Notes under the pieces: model-generated
Told to the model about the DNA's origin: nothing
Databases searched by the model: none
What the model saw: only the letters and a program-made list of their open reading frames with translations
Shown: positions 53,501 through 63,245 of the stretch, one piece after another
Layout: each line of letters begins with the position of its first letter
How positions within the stretch are numbered: position 1 is the first letter of the stretch
Made by a program: the position numbers and the translations under genes
DNA from: Amyelois transitella
Lineage: Eukaryota > Arthropoda > Insecta > Lepidoptera > Pyralidae
Reading direction: 5' to 3'
Length of the DNA: 64,000 bases
NCBI RefSeq assembly: GCF_032362555.1
Contig: NC_083525.1
Location: 3,271,501 to 3,335,500, forward strand

Positions 53501-55591
53501 CGGTGCACCACTGCGAGGGCGCGGCGGGCTGGGTGCTGCAGCAGGAGTTCTCGTACCAGAGCTACTTCCGCGGCCAGTTCATCACGATCCACCCGCTGGT
53601 GTTCCCCACCTGCGTCTTCACCAACAACGGCAGCCGGTACAGCTGGGACAGGGTACCCGAGCTCGTTTGTTTTACACTATACTTTTAAAAGGTTTTTGTA
53701 GTTACACTTTTCTCTCATTTTCACGAAAAATGCCAGCGGAACCATCTGATTTAGTCTTCCTCCTGAAGTTAGTACGAGTTGCAAAACATTGTCAACTGAC
53801 TCACCCAATACAGGATCCCATGGTCAACCGATGTAACCGGGACTCAAGCTAGTAGGAAGAAGCAATAAATTCTCAAATCTCTGGAGAGCAGTCGGGATGC
53901 GCCTTTTTTGCTCTCCGCTGGTAGGTAATGTATTGCCTGTACTTACTTCAGGCAAACTATTGCTACATATTCAAAATTCTGGAGTTTACATTCAAGCGAT
54001 AGTGAGCCTAGAATAGCTTCTAGTAAGCAAATCGATCAGAGATTGTACCGTCTCTTCCAATTTCAGGTGACGACGACAGTGCACAACATCATAGTGGGCA
54101 AGCTGTGGGTGGACAACCACGGCGACATGGACATCGTGGGCGAGGCGGGCCCGGCCAAGGGCTACGTGGCGCACCTCAAGTACCAGCCCTACAGCTACTT
54201 CAGCAAGGACACGCAGAGGAAAGTTACCGGCATCATCAAGGATCCTGATGGAGTGGTGAGCATAGTATTACAAGTAGATAATTTAAAGGCTTTTTCCCGG
54301 TCGAGAACGAGCTAGCCAACTTTAATCTTAAAGAAATAACTTACTGAATCAAACAAATACTCGCATTTAAGGTTCAATTGAAATCCTACATTATTTTGGA
54401 TACTTGATTTGATACTCGTGAGGGAAAACATAATGGAAAACCTGCCTACGGCGGCAACTGGGTGTTTAACTATGGTCCACACTGTGGTAATCTTTCCCTA
54501 CTAAGTGGCTCAAGAAGCTCAGACATTTTGCATTAAAATGCGATTAACAAAATAACTTCTTGCGTGCGGGTGTGGCCCTAAAGAGGTGAACTGCTGATCA
54601 ATAATATCCCGGAACTTAATGATGATAAATGTAGGTATTCAATGTTAATACTAAAAGATGATAAAATAACCTAAAAATTATGGTTAAAACTATGTGTGTT
54701 CACACGGTGAACGAGCGCAGTCAGCATATTGATGTGCATCGAACAGAAGCTTTTATTAAAAACAATGAAATATTTTCAGCCGCGGTACGTGCTGCAAGGC
54801 TACTGGGACAGCAAGGTGGAGGTGGCGCCGGTGACGTCGGCGTCGCCCGACAACACCGTGTGCAAGACCGGCAAGTTCTGCGTCGCCTGGGAGCGCGTGC
54901 CCGCGCCGCCCGACTCCGACAAGTTAGTGGCCTCACCTCGCTCACACTGCGCACGAAATATACCCAAACGGCATAGTTTATTAGCGTAAAATGCTTGCAT
55001 GAAAATTTCTCTTTATCATGAATTGATTTACGTTCAGGCTTACGATTTTCTGCCACTGAATAGACTGATCTACTGACAGACTGAATAAATTTGATCTACA
55101 TAGCCTTTTTAACACCTAATTGTTTAGTGCATGTTTTCATCCCATAAGTTAGTAGGATGCATAGTCGTACATTTATAATAATATATAAGATCAATCTGTT
55201 AATTTCGGAAGTAAAATAAGTTTGTATAAACTTTCGCAGGTGGTACTACTTCACACTACTGGCGGCGCAGCTGAACGAGCTCGAGAACGGCGTCGCGCCC
55301 ACAGACTCGCGGCTGCGCCCTGACCAGCGCCTCATGGAGGAGGGGCTCTGGAACGAGGCCAACGCGGAGAAGCTGCGCCTCGAGGAGAAGCAGCGCGCCA
55401 AGCGGCGGCAGATGGAGGCCGAGGCGGAGGCGGCGGCCGCCAGCGGGGCGCCGCCCGCGCCCGCGCCCGCGCCCGCCTGGTTCTCGCGCGAGGCCGAGCC
55501 CGGCCAGCCGCACCTGCGGCACCTCTACAACCACCGCTACTGGGAGAGCAAGGAGCGCCAGGACTGGAGCGCGTGCCCCGACATCTATTAG
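35564..55591 (+). CDS. OSBP: Oxysterol-binding protein (PH domain, FFAT motif, sterol-binding ORD)
   Basis: Lipid transfer protein of ER-Golgi contact sites that exchanges sterol for PI4P. Coding exons: 35564-35706, 38197-38385, 41441-41714, 42451-42619, 46198-46319, 46891-46968, 47893-47988, 48552-48666, 50438-50624, 51174-51261, 52585-52758 or 53479-53652 (alternative), 54067-54255, 54780-54922, 55240-55591. With one alternative exon the protein has 772 residues (human 807). PH domain at about residues 17-107 ([20 protein letters not shown]). Glu/Arg-rich coiled coil at about 175-250. FFAT motif EFFDAME at 275-281 binds ER protein VAP. The ORD runs from about 380 ([18 protein letters not shown]), with [10 protein letters not shown] and EQVSHHPP (486-493; His pair for PI4P), to the C-terminus DWSACPDIY. 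Intron 10 has a GC donor. 3' UTR ends near AATAAA at 56372-56377. ATG at 35564 chosen over an upstream in-frame codon because MSDAIVPKG leads straight into the PH domain. Confidence 0.96.
37790..38155 (-). mobile_element. Truncated LINE, C-terminal end of reverse transcriptase polyprotein
   Basis: Minus-strand frame of 112 codons without stops: [20 protein letters not shown], then [20 protein letters not shown] and [19 protein letters not shown]. The WFGHVERM block is typical of the C-termini of lepidopteran non-LTR retrotransposons (RTE-like; class assigned by resemblance only). The element is 5'-truncated and lies 42 bases before the acceptor of OSBP exon 2. Confidence 0.75.
38822..39120 (-). 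repeat. Interspersed repeat, family C
   Basis: Begins ACTAGCTGATGCCCGCGACT followed by TCGTTCGCC. In OSBP intron 2. Confidence 0.55.
39385..39600 (-). repeat. Interspersed repeat, family C, well preserved
   Basis: Runs from GCCCGCGACTTCGTCCGCAT through GTAATCGGTTCAGTAGTTTT and ACAAACATCCATACATCCAT to CTTTATAATAGTAGTAGGAT. This is the classic end structure of the family. Relatives lie at 33478-33740, 37517-37705 and 20215-20270. Confidence 0.6.
40320..40997 (+). repeat. Interspersed repeat related to family C
   Basis: Begins CTAATATTATAAAGAGGAAA, contains AAAACTACTGGACCGATTTT and ends GAAGCCGGGGCGGGTCGCTA. The end is the reverse complement of the sequence that starts the copy at 37517, which supports a shared family. 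In OSBP intron 2. Confidence 0.5.
43065..43370 (-). mobile_element. Decayed LINE 3' end
   Basis: Inverted copy of the same LINE terminus (AAAATCACGCCTCTTTCCCG, TTCGTCTAGGTCTTC) with frame breaks and deletions. In OSBP intron 4. Confidence 0.6.
43375..43615 (+). repeat. SINE-like repeat, family A
   Basis: In OSBP intron 4, joined to an inverted LINE fragment (43065-43370). Shows GTGACAGGTTGCTAGCCTAT and CAACCTATCCCTTAGTCGCT. Confidence 0.6.
44965..44971 (+). CDS. OSBP: Candidate alternative first coding exon of OSBP
   Basis: ATGGGCG is followed directly by a strong donor GTAAGT (44972-44977). It ends in phase 1, which is what exon 5 (46198, GT GGG ACC...) needs; the product would begin [12 protein letters not shown] and lack the PH domain and coiled coil. 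The ATG has A at -3 and G at +4. Upstream sequence 44730-44964 contains CG-containing stretches unlike the surrounding AT-rich intron. This is inference from splice phase and context only. Confidence 0.35.
46342..46439. repeat. Short inverted-repeat element (MITE-like), copy 1
   Basis: About 98 bases with inverted ends: TACGGTCAACAGCATATCAA at the left; GATATGCTGTGAACTGTA at the right. A related copy is at 56871-56972. It begins 22 bases after OSBP exon 5. Confidence 0.5.
47395..47725 (+). mobile_element. Decayed LINE 3' end
   Basis: Forward frame reads [20 protein letters not shown] and then decays; ends with a diverged GTAGTCTCTGCCTTC block. In OSBP intron 6. A further short inverted piece lies at about 50230-50340. 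Confidence 0.6.
49615..49840 (-). repeat. SINE-like repeat, family A, inverted
   Basis: In OSBP intron 8. Begins with TTGTGGTTCCCGGCACCAGT and ends GTCTACCCCGCAAGAAATAT, the reverse of the family. Confidence 0.7.
50640..50910 (-). repeat. SINE-like repeat, family A, inverted, near full length
   Basis: In OSBP intron 9, directly after exon 9. Runs from GCCGTGTGGTTCCCGGCACC to TGTATGTATGTATG, well preserved. Confidence 0.75.
51262..52584 (+). other. OSBP intron 10 with GC-AG splice sites
   Basis: Exon 10 must end with the codons GAG CAG (EQ) to join VSHHPP in frame. The next six bases are GCGAGT, so the donor dinucleotide is GC rather than GT. No usable GT lies nearby that would keep the conserved sequence. 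The intron also contains two partial SINE copies (about 51380-51720). Confidence 0.8.
51330..51720 (-). repeat. SINE-like repeat, family A, inverted, partly duplicated
   Basis: In OSBP intron 10. A partial copy (GGTTCCCGACAAAAAGGAAA, ATGGATGTCGTAAACGGC) precedes a fuller one (from about 51455 to TATGTATGTATG at 51705), in the same orientation as the copy before exon 10. Confidence 0.7.
52585..52758 (+). CDS. OSBP: OSBP alternative exon 11a (canonical signature VSHHPP)
   Basis: 174 bases, 58 codons, phase 0 at both ends. It begins GTG TCT CAC CAC CCG right after GTGTAG and ends AGGAAG|GTGGGT. It completes the family signature EQVSHHPP with the EQ of exon 10. The later block [12 protein letters not shown] matches the canonical OSBP sequence. 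This is therefore the conserved version of the exon. The acceptor has a poor pyrimidine tract (AAAATTGGGGTGTAG). Confidence 0.9.
52991..53060 (+). other. Predicted RNA hairpin in the intron between OSBP exons 11a and 11b
   Basis: Perfect 11-bp inverted repeat CTGATGTGAAT (53000-53010) and ATTCACATCAG (53029-53039), with an 18-nt loop. Outer arms ACATAT (52991-52996) and ATATGT (53055-53060) can add six pairs. A direct repeat GCCTGAGGG occurs in the loop (53011) and right of the stem (53039). It lies between the two alternative exons. Confidence 0.5.
53479..53652 (+). CDS. OSBP: OSBP alternative exon 11b (diverged duplicate, VVHHPP)
   Basis: Also exactly 174 bases and phase 0 at both ends. 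It begins GTG GTG CAC CAC CCG after GGAGGCAG and ends GACAGG|GTACCC. The frame is open throughout, with almost every codon ending in G or C, as in neighbouring exons. It aligns without gaps to exon 11a and shares HHPP, CEG, AGW, QEF, FRG, PL and W, 23 identities in 58. FRGQFI replaces FRGKYL. Either exon splices in frame between exon 10 and the exon at 54067. Mutually exclusive use is inferred; inclusion of both would also keep frame but would duplicate part of the barrel. Its acceptor is purine-rich and its donor weak, which suits regulated use. Confidence 0.8.
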
Positions 55592-56400
55592 GACCGCTAC
55601 CTCCCTACTAGTTTCCTTCTGACCCTCACAAGGATGTAAATATCGTTTCGTTCGTTTAGTTTGTCGTGGCCTAATAACGAAATAGCTTTACGATACCTCA
55701 CTAACCGAATCGCGTACAACGAAGTCGCTCTCGCTGTACCGGAATTAAGTGTAAAATAGCGTTCGAGGTTAAGTTGATGCGTCTTAAATTACGAAGTGAA
55801 ATGAATGCGAGAGACGCTGTTGGTCCGATGATATTAATGTGGAAGATTAGGATAAACGAAATGTTGTGACTTGTGTTGCGTGTCATTCCCGTTCGATCCC
55901 GAGTCTCGGTCGCGGTCCTCAATCACTGAAATTAAAATGTCAGGTGCTTATAATAATAGATTTCAATTTTGTAAAGCTTCGTCACGCTACTAATAATATG
56001 TATAGAAAATGACAAAATATTGAATTATAACGGGCATTAAAAGTAGCTCTTTACGTCCAATTAATGAAATGACAAAATCGTAAACTATCTTTAATGCCTT
56101 ATGGTAGGAGCAATGTAAGTGTTAAAATATACAAGTTGATATCAAAGTACAATCGTTTGTAACGAATGTATTTGTGATTGTAATGAAGTGACCGGCGACT
56201 GATTTACTGTTGATAACAACTTGTAGTGCTCTAGAATATTTTGTAAGATCTATTACAAAGTGTACATTTTCAAGTGGATGTAAGATATTTGTTAATATTT
56301 TTATTATTATAATAGAATAATATTTGAATACAAAGCCATAACATCTGTATCATGTTGATGATTATTATGAAAATAAAATATAATTGCGCAGTATGATTTT
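55592..56400 (+). other. OSBP 3' UTR
   Basis: Follows the TAG stop at 55589-55591 and ends at about 56395, after the polyadenylation signal AATAAA at 56372-56377. No open frame of note. Confidence 0.65.
56372..56377 (+). terminator. Polyadenylation signal of OSBP
   Basis: AATAAA about 780 bases after the stop, followed by a T-rich stretch at 56397 onward. Confidence 0.6.
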
Positions 56401-56870
56401 TATTGTTTCCCTTTCTAGTCACCTATTTATGACCTTGATGACTATGACTTGTGTTCGTGTAGGTTGGGAAAGCTTACGGGAATTATGAACAAACACATTG
56501 AATATTTTCAATATTTTTTTATTTAGAAAACGGAAACAGTGAAAAAGTACATAACTGTAAATTGCAGTTGGTTATAATAATATTGTTTGATCAACAAATC
56601 ATTTACAGTTGTAATTTTTACTCTGTTTTTAACATTTAGGTTCATAAAAATTTTAAAGTAAAAAATAACCGTGATTAAAGTAACCAGCCCCGGTAAAGAC
56701 ACCTTAATTATCGTGCAAAAAAACTATCTTTGTTTTGCTATGGACAGGCCGTGGAACAGGGCAGCAATAGTATTTAGCGCGATAAAAAACGGCGTTGCGC
56801 GTACTACGGGGACAGGTCTCTAATATCCATAAAAGTAGTCACTGACACTGTTTAGTTGGCGACCGACTGG

Positions 56871-56972
56871 TACAGTCAAAAACACATCAACCTACCTAAT
56901 TCATTGCAAATTCGCCTCTATTACTGCACCATAGAGTTCTTTGCAGGGTAATTTGATATGCGGTTGACTGTA
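56871..56972. repeat. Short inverted-repeat element (MITE-like), copy 2
   Basis: About 102 bases. Ends are TACAGTCAAAAACACATCAA and GATATGCGGTTGACTGTA. The middle (ATTCGCCTCTATTACTG) resembles the middle of copy 1 (ATTCACCTCTATTCAC). Confidence 0.5.
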
Positions 56973-58729
56973 GTTAAATCTACAAGACGAAATGAAACAA
57001 GATTTATTATCCTATTTCCTATATTATGACTTGCAAAAGGTGTTATTTAACATATTAAATTATTTCATATAAAATCACCAGTTTGAAGCATAAAATGATT
57101 AAAGAACAGAGTAAAAAGTACAGTTATAATAAACAGTAAGCTGTAAAGCAGATAAATAATTCTCATACATATTCTCAATAGTCTCATTGCCTGAATAAAA
57201 TAAAAATAATTGATATTTTTTTAATAATTCAGAAATAAAACATTGAGACTTCCTGAATTTTTCGTCGATTTAATCAGATAATGAGACAATCTTTGAAACT
57301 TATATTTCAGTATTAATTTTATTTATACATTTACACTTTGCCAAATAGCTTTTCTAAACAGCTCCACTCCAGTTTCTAATATTGTATGTTTTACTTAATT
57401 AGCATTGCAAATATGCTCATACATACTTTAAAATATACGCCAATAAGGTATTAATAGAATTACTAGCATTACTGCATAAAATATATTCAAATAGCCTTTC
57501 GAGAGATAGTCGACACCACGCATATAGATCTGTTTTGGTGACTACGCTACTTAGCGAACATTGTTATTTTATCCATTCAAACAGTTTGTAGTACAGTTAA
57601 AGTTACAGGAAAACTTTAAAATATTATTCAATATAATGACAATACATAGGGCATACAAGTAGTATTATGCTCATTATTTGTATCAAGTTGTGTGTTTTGT
57701 GACACGTCGTTTTTCGTTACTGCGAGCTGTTCGAATGGATAAAATAACAGTATATGAAAGTGTAGCACAATTGGTACTTCATCTCCGTGTTCATTGTTAT
57801 AGTAAAATCCATCCAGGGATCTTAAAACCAAACTATTATTAACTAAACTTTAAAAAAAAATCCAATATTTTTTTCTGCACAATTATTTACATTTTTTACA
57901 AGGAAAAGAAATAATAAATAATATTTCTACACCTTTGATATGAGGTCGTCCCTTTAGTACAATGACGAAACAAATAATGCTACATATATTGGAAACATGT
58001 ATTTCTTTCAATTTAAATGAAATTAATGTACATAATATTTACAATATGTGTGCCACCATCTTTGCTGTATTCACATATCTAATTTTATGAAACATTGAAA
58101 AAATAATTGGGTAAAGAGAAAAGGTTTCTTGGTGTAGAATATTTTACATAGATCAAGATTAGCGAGATAAGACAGTTATTATACTACTAACTGCATTTAG
58201 AACTATTATAAATATAAATACGGTGATCTGAATTGTTTCGTAGGAGTGATTCGATTCAAAACGATTTAGGACCCCGAATAGAAAGCAGTGATGGCATGTT
58301 CGTACATGAGGGTATCGACAAGATCTAGTGAATTAAAGCTTTGTTTGGGTCGGAACACGGGACAAATTATTGGCACGGGTCGGTAGTTCATAAATTTAGT
58401 TATTTCATATTCGTAATTCAATCGGAAAAATGACTTAAGACAATAGTAAGGATAATGTTTATATTCTTCAGAATTCATAGGTGATTTTAAACAAATTTTT
58501 AATTATACTTTAGCAGTAAAGAAATGTCCATTTCCAAACCACATGCATATTCCTTATTGTACATTACGTGTGCAGAAAGATCCCTTGCCACGTCGTGCCG
58601 ATAAAGGGTGCCGGTCCTTTGCAATCCTATATTTATTTTTTATCTTCAAATGGGAATCCTAAATTGTTTTCCAAAACAATTTGTAGTGTAATAACAGCCT
58701 TAATGTAAATATATTTCGATTTGAATAAT

Positions 58730-58748
58730 ATATATATATATATATATT
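58730..58748. repeat. TA microsatellite
   Basis: A run of alternating TA of about nine repeats in the gene-poor stretch. Confidence 0.8.
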
Positions 58749-60350
58749 TATTATTTTTGCATTTTGGCTTTCAAATTATTTTTTGTGACTTTTTACGATT
58801 CTTCGATTGATACACACCGAATCCCCAAGCTTGCTACATAGTACTCGTAAATACACCTGGCGTTAGTAAGGGTTTTGACAATAATCAAAAATTAGTTTGA
58901 CATTTGTAAATAAAATAAAAGTACAAAAACACAAGCAATCTTATTAAAGATTCGGTTATATGTATATAAATATTATAATAAAACTCATTCGACTAGCTTC
59001 TCGCCCCCCAGCATTGCAACAGACGCAATACTGAGACCAAAACTGATTGAATGTACGTTAGTGAGTTACAAAGGTGAACTTGAAAGAAAACGTTTACATG
59101 GAGAAAACATTTTACAAACACAGCTCTGTTCCTTAATTAAAATAAAACAATTGAATTCTTTTTATTATAAAAAAAAATAATTATAATAATTTTTCATTAA
59201 TTCGTTTCGACAAATGATTGTTCGAATTGTATTTTTTTCTTGTGGCAGTAAACTACATATTATCTACACAAACATTTCATTGTAAATGCGAGCCATTCGA
59301 AAGTTGCATATGCCACAACGTATAAGTGAGTTATTCATGTAGTTTGGTCGCTACGAACTCCTGAGCGCATGAATCTCATTGTATAATGTGTGATAATGAA
59401 ACATTTGAAAATGACGGGTTTACACACACTCTCACAAACACGCCTTAATTTCAATAACTATTATCATTCATGTTAGCTTCAAATATTCCAACATATTTGG
59501 TCATTTTCTCATTGAAAATTAGCAATGATAATTTCTATCATTAATGTTTTTAGCAATTAAATCTCTTATGTACTTAATCCTTCTCGAAAACAAGAAAAAA
59601 ATTAATTTTGATTGAATAATGAATTGTTCAAACCCAAAAATAACGTGCTTGATGAACTCATTGTACAGCTAAAACCTTACATTATTTTTACATGAGGCTA
59701 AAACTTATCATAGTAGGAAAATGACGTATACTAGGGTTACAATGAGAACACGAACGAGCAAGACCTACTCGAATGACTCCACATATTAAAAATATGGCTA
59801 TTTTACACTTCAAAGATCTTTATCATATTTACAGTTCAAAATGGTAAAACTTAGAAATACATAACAAAATAAGATATGAGTAGCTAATTAGAAAAATCGA
59901 ATATTTGTGATTATATAACAAAACTCAAGCGCGGTAAACAACAACAGAAACAGTAGTTACACTCAACTCAAACTAAAACAATTCTGACGAGAGCCCGGCG
60001 CGACCACCTTCCATTCTCATTTCAATGCTGTATTTCCATCAAATATACAAAATATATGAGAAGTTTATAGTCATGTTTAAAGATTATAAAAACCCAGATT
60101 AAATATCGTTTTACCAGAGGATAATGAAGAAAACTCCTTTTTTATGACTCTTCACATTTATTCATGTTAAATATTATACATTTTGAAACAAGTCTTGAAT
60201 AGGGGCAGAAGACTTATAATTGTTAAAAAAACAAAATATTTTCAGTCATTACTTATAATTGTTACGTTTCTCATTTCAAGATGAATAACATCTGACACAA
60301 ATGTTACTCCATAATATTCATGTTATGTATAGTCATAACAAATGTTACTC

Positions 60351-60394
60351 CATACAATTCATAATATAACGTATGGAATATTATGAATTGTATG
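60351..60394. repeat. 17-bp perfect inverted repeat (hairpin)
   Basis: CATACAATTCATAATAT (60351-60367) and its exact reverse complement (60378-60394) flank a 10-base loop. On the minus strand it could lie in the 3' UTR of the gene at 61255. Confidence 0.6.
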
Positions 60395-60539
60395 TTAATG
60401 TAATGAATTGCATTTGAATAATTAATTAACAACCCCGCACTTTGGGTCTCTGTAACAATTTGCAAAAGGTTGTTGAAAGAGATTAAGATTAAGGCCGCCG
60501 TTTGCGCATCGCCTAATTTCAGTACATTCATACATATAT

Positions 60540-60720
60540 ATCAAGTCACAGTCTCATATATATCCCTTGTGGGGTAGACAGCGCCAACAGTCTTGAAAAG
60601 ACTAATAGGCCACGTTCAGCTTTTTGGCTTAATGATAAAATTGAGATCCAATATTGACAGCCAATCGCCTTAAAATAGAATCCCAAGTTTGTAAGCCTAT
60701 CCCTTAGTCAGTCCTAATTT
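60540..60720 (+). repeat. SINE-like repeat, family A
   Basis: Shows GTGGGGTAGACAGCGCCAAC, CTTGAAAAGACTAATAGGCC and AAGCCTATCCCTTAGTC; 3'-truncated. Confidence 0.7.
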
Positions 60721-61254
60721 CAGTGTTTTTTTTTATTCTTATTGTAGTCATTATGTGCAAGAGAAATTTAATTAATTAATTCAAAACTGAAATAGGTCGT
60801 CGCCCCGGGCCGAAAATACTTAACAATTTACGAGGTGACTAATCAATAACAATTTCAATATTTTTTTTAGTTTTTTTTATATGTGCATGTTTAATGATTA
60901 AATGCTTAAGGTAGCTCTCGTTCCTATTCATAAGCGAAAACAATCATTACCTTTAATCACAGCGAACACACTAATTAAGAAGGTGTAATCGTTTGGTGGC
61001 GTTCTTGTCTAAGTTCACTTTTACATTTTCACCATGTTTCGTCTTTCGACTCACTCGCTGCACTATGGAAGATTTTTCGTTTTGACTTATTTTATCTAAA
61101 GCAACGACAAAATATACGAACGTGTGCACACACGAGTCGATCGCGACACTTTCATATTTACACTCGATTATCATCCGTATGTCATTCACTTAAGACTGTA
61201 TGTTTTGGTTCCATTTCGGAGAGAATTCTTAGATATTGAACGTCCGTGTCGCGG

Positions 61255-63245
61255 CTACTCGCTGAAGTAGCGCACCTTGCCGGACCCGCAGCGGATCACG
61301 TCCTCCCATGCTGGAATTGAAAAGATAAGTAAGTAGATAGATTTATAAAATACTTTACTATACTGTAGTACTTTTAAACCCACATAGGTATATCTTTAAA
61401 GATAAGAGTTCTTCGTCAGTCGATGATATAATAATAAATAAAAAAATATATTAATTGTCCGGTAAAATAAAGGCGCTGTGGCTGGTCATCGATTGTATTG
61501 CACGCCGGTTGGTGACGTTGGTCAACAACAAGAGCCATGCAACACACTCCGCACACAATTTAAAAGTTCGCTTGTATGTAAAGAGATATTATGGGACCTA
61601 AATACATTGCAAATTAGTTGAAACAATGAGTGAATCGTACCTGATCCGACGTAATCGATGATCTGGTGCAGGTGATGCGTGTCGGGCGGCGGGTCCGGCA
61701 GCAGGAAGCGCAGCGCCGCGCAGCCCGCGCTCACCGCCACCGCGCGCCCCGCGTCCGCGCCCGCCACCAGGTCGCAGCGCGGCCGCGCGCCCGCCAGCAG
61801 CGTCTCGTTGATGTCGAACCCGAACGTCACGCCGTCCATGTCGCGCGCCTGCGCCTGCGCGTCCAGCAGGATCACGGGCGGCCGCCGGTCCGACACCACG
61901 TCCGGCGCCGGGCACTCGGCCGGCGCCGCCGCGGCCCGCTCCTTGCGCTCGCGCCGCGCCGCGCCCGGCGCCGGCGGCTTGGCGCGGCGAGCGGCGACGC
62001 GCGGCTCCAGCGCCGGGTAGCCGTCCGCGTCGGCCGGCTGCGGCGCGGGCTCGGCGCGCTTGGAGTCGCCGCCGCCCGCGCCCTCCGCGTAGAAGTTGCA
62101 CGACTCGATGAGGTCGGGGATGTTGTGCCGCGTGCGCGCGATGTCCGCGTACGAGGCGTGCGGCGCGGCCAGCGGCGCGCGCGGCGGCGCGGGCAGCGAG
62201 TGCACCGAGTCCATGTCGTCGTTGGAGTCGTTGCTGCGGTCGGAGGGCGGCGCGGACTCGCGGCGGGCGCGCGGCTCGGGCGGGCGCGCGCGCCGCGGGT
62301 CCCGCTCGGGCCGCTCGTCGCGCTCGGCGCGCTCGCGGCGCGGCTTGCGGCGCTTGGTGACGGTCTGGAAGTCCTGGTCGGGAGCGGGCTCGGCGTCGGC
62401 CGCGCGGAAGTAGAAGCCGTCGCGGGCGTCGTCGCCCCAGGAGCGGCGCTCGGGCTTGGCGGGCGGCGGCTCGGGCGCGTCGGTGAGGTCCTCGAGCTTG
62501 GTGCGCGACAGCTCCTCGAGCGAGGAGGCGCGCTTCACTTTCTCCTGCGCCTTGCGCCGCTCGGTGGACCGCTTCTTGCCCTTGTCGTCGTCGTCTTTGT
62601 GCTTCCCGCGCAGCTTGCCGCCGCGGCCCGCGTCGGCGTTGGACTCTATGAACCTGAGCACCTCGTTGAGATCCTTGTTGCCCTGGTATCCGTCGATCTG
62701 GTGCGATTTGATCACGGTCTCGTTCTTAGAGGACTTTTTCCTCCGCGGCTTCTTGTGCTGACTAGACCCCGAGACGGGTGAGCCGATTCCTTGTACGGCG
62801 TTCCCGTTTTCGTCTAGAGATTTCTGTAAACGGTAGTGCACAGTGAATATAGGCACCTGAATAGGAAAAAACAACACGCATTAGAATATGTCAGTAGTAA
62901 TTATGTGTTTATTGTCGTGCGTCGCGAACCCACAGTGCATGGCATATTATGATGATGTGTGATTACCGCGAGTTGTTTGATGGCGGGACTGACGTGAAAT
63001 TACTCGTACTCATAAAAAAAGTAGCGTGCCAGCGACATGCTGGATGACAAAAGCCCCACCACCGTACTCGTAGTTTCACGTCAGCGTGGAGGTGTGGTGA
63101 GCGGCGTGCTGTAGCGGCGGCGGTGCGTGAGGAGAGAGCGGGCACCCACCTTGTACTCGTCGGAGGACGCGACCGCGCCGGTGGCGCCGTAGTTGGGTCG
63201 CGACAGCGGCAGCCCGTTGAACGTACTCGAAATCACGCTGCGGGG
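61255..63245 (-). CDS. Unrecognised Arg/Ala/Pro-rich protein, C-terminal part (5' end outside the window or unresolved)
   Basis: Three exons, minus strand: 63150-63245 (opens CCC CGC AGC, PRSVISSTFNGLPLSRPNYG), 61641-62856 and 61255-61310 (ends GKVRYFSE, TAG at 61255-61257). Junctions are GT/AG and in frame, giving 455 residues. I do not recognise the family. Non-repetitive, probably conserved islands are IDGYQGNKDLNEVLRFIESN, DFQTVTKRRKPRR, SYADIARTRHNIPDLIES, DGVTFGFDINETLL and DYVGSAWEDVIRCGSGKVRY. Between them lie basic (KKPRRKKSSKN, KGKKRSTERRKAQEK) and Ala/Pro/Arg-rich low-complexity stretches, so an intrinsically disordered, possibly nuclear or RNA-linked protein is likely. The middle exon is extremely GC-rich. 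The first exon upstream of 63245 was not found. Confidence 0.75.

Larger units (their letters stand above)
56401..61254. other. Gene-poor AT-rich stretch, possibly 3' UTR of the minus-strand gene at 61255
   Basis: About 4.9 kb without supported coding exons. It includes a small inverted-repeat element (56871-56972), a TA microsatellite near 58730-58748, a 17-bp hairpin (60351-60394) and a SINE (60540-60720). Apart from these it is plain AT-rich sequence with many minus-strand AATAAA signals. Since the gene at 61255 ends here on the minus strand, a long 3' UTR is possible but unproven. Confidence 0.35.

Noticed and set aside
53393-53701. Other-frame open frames over OSBP exon 11b (102 and 132 codons)
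   Set aside because: These are off-frame shadows of a GC-rich exon. Only the frame starting GTG GTG CAC at 53479 aligns with exon 11a.
61666-62781. 371-codon open frame on the plus strand opposite the GC-rich exon
   Set aside because: It is the antisense shadow of the GC-rich exon on the minus strand. Its translation is a monotonous Arg/Ala/Gly/Val mix without motifs, while the minus strand has clean splice sites and regular motifs.
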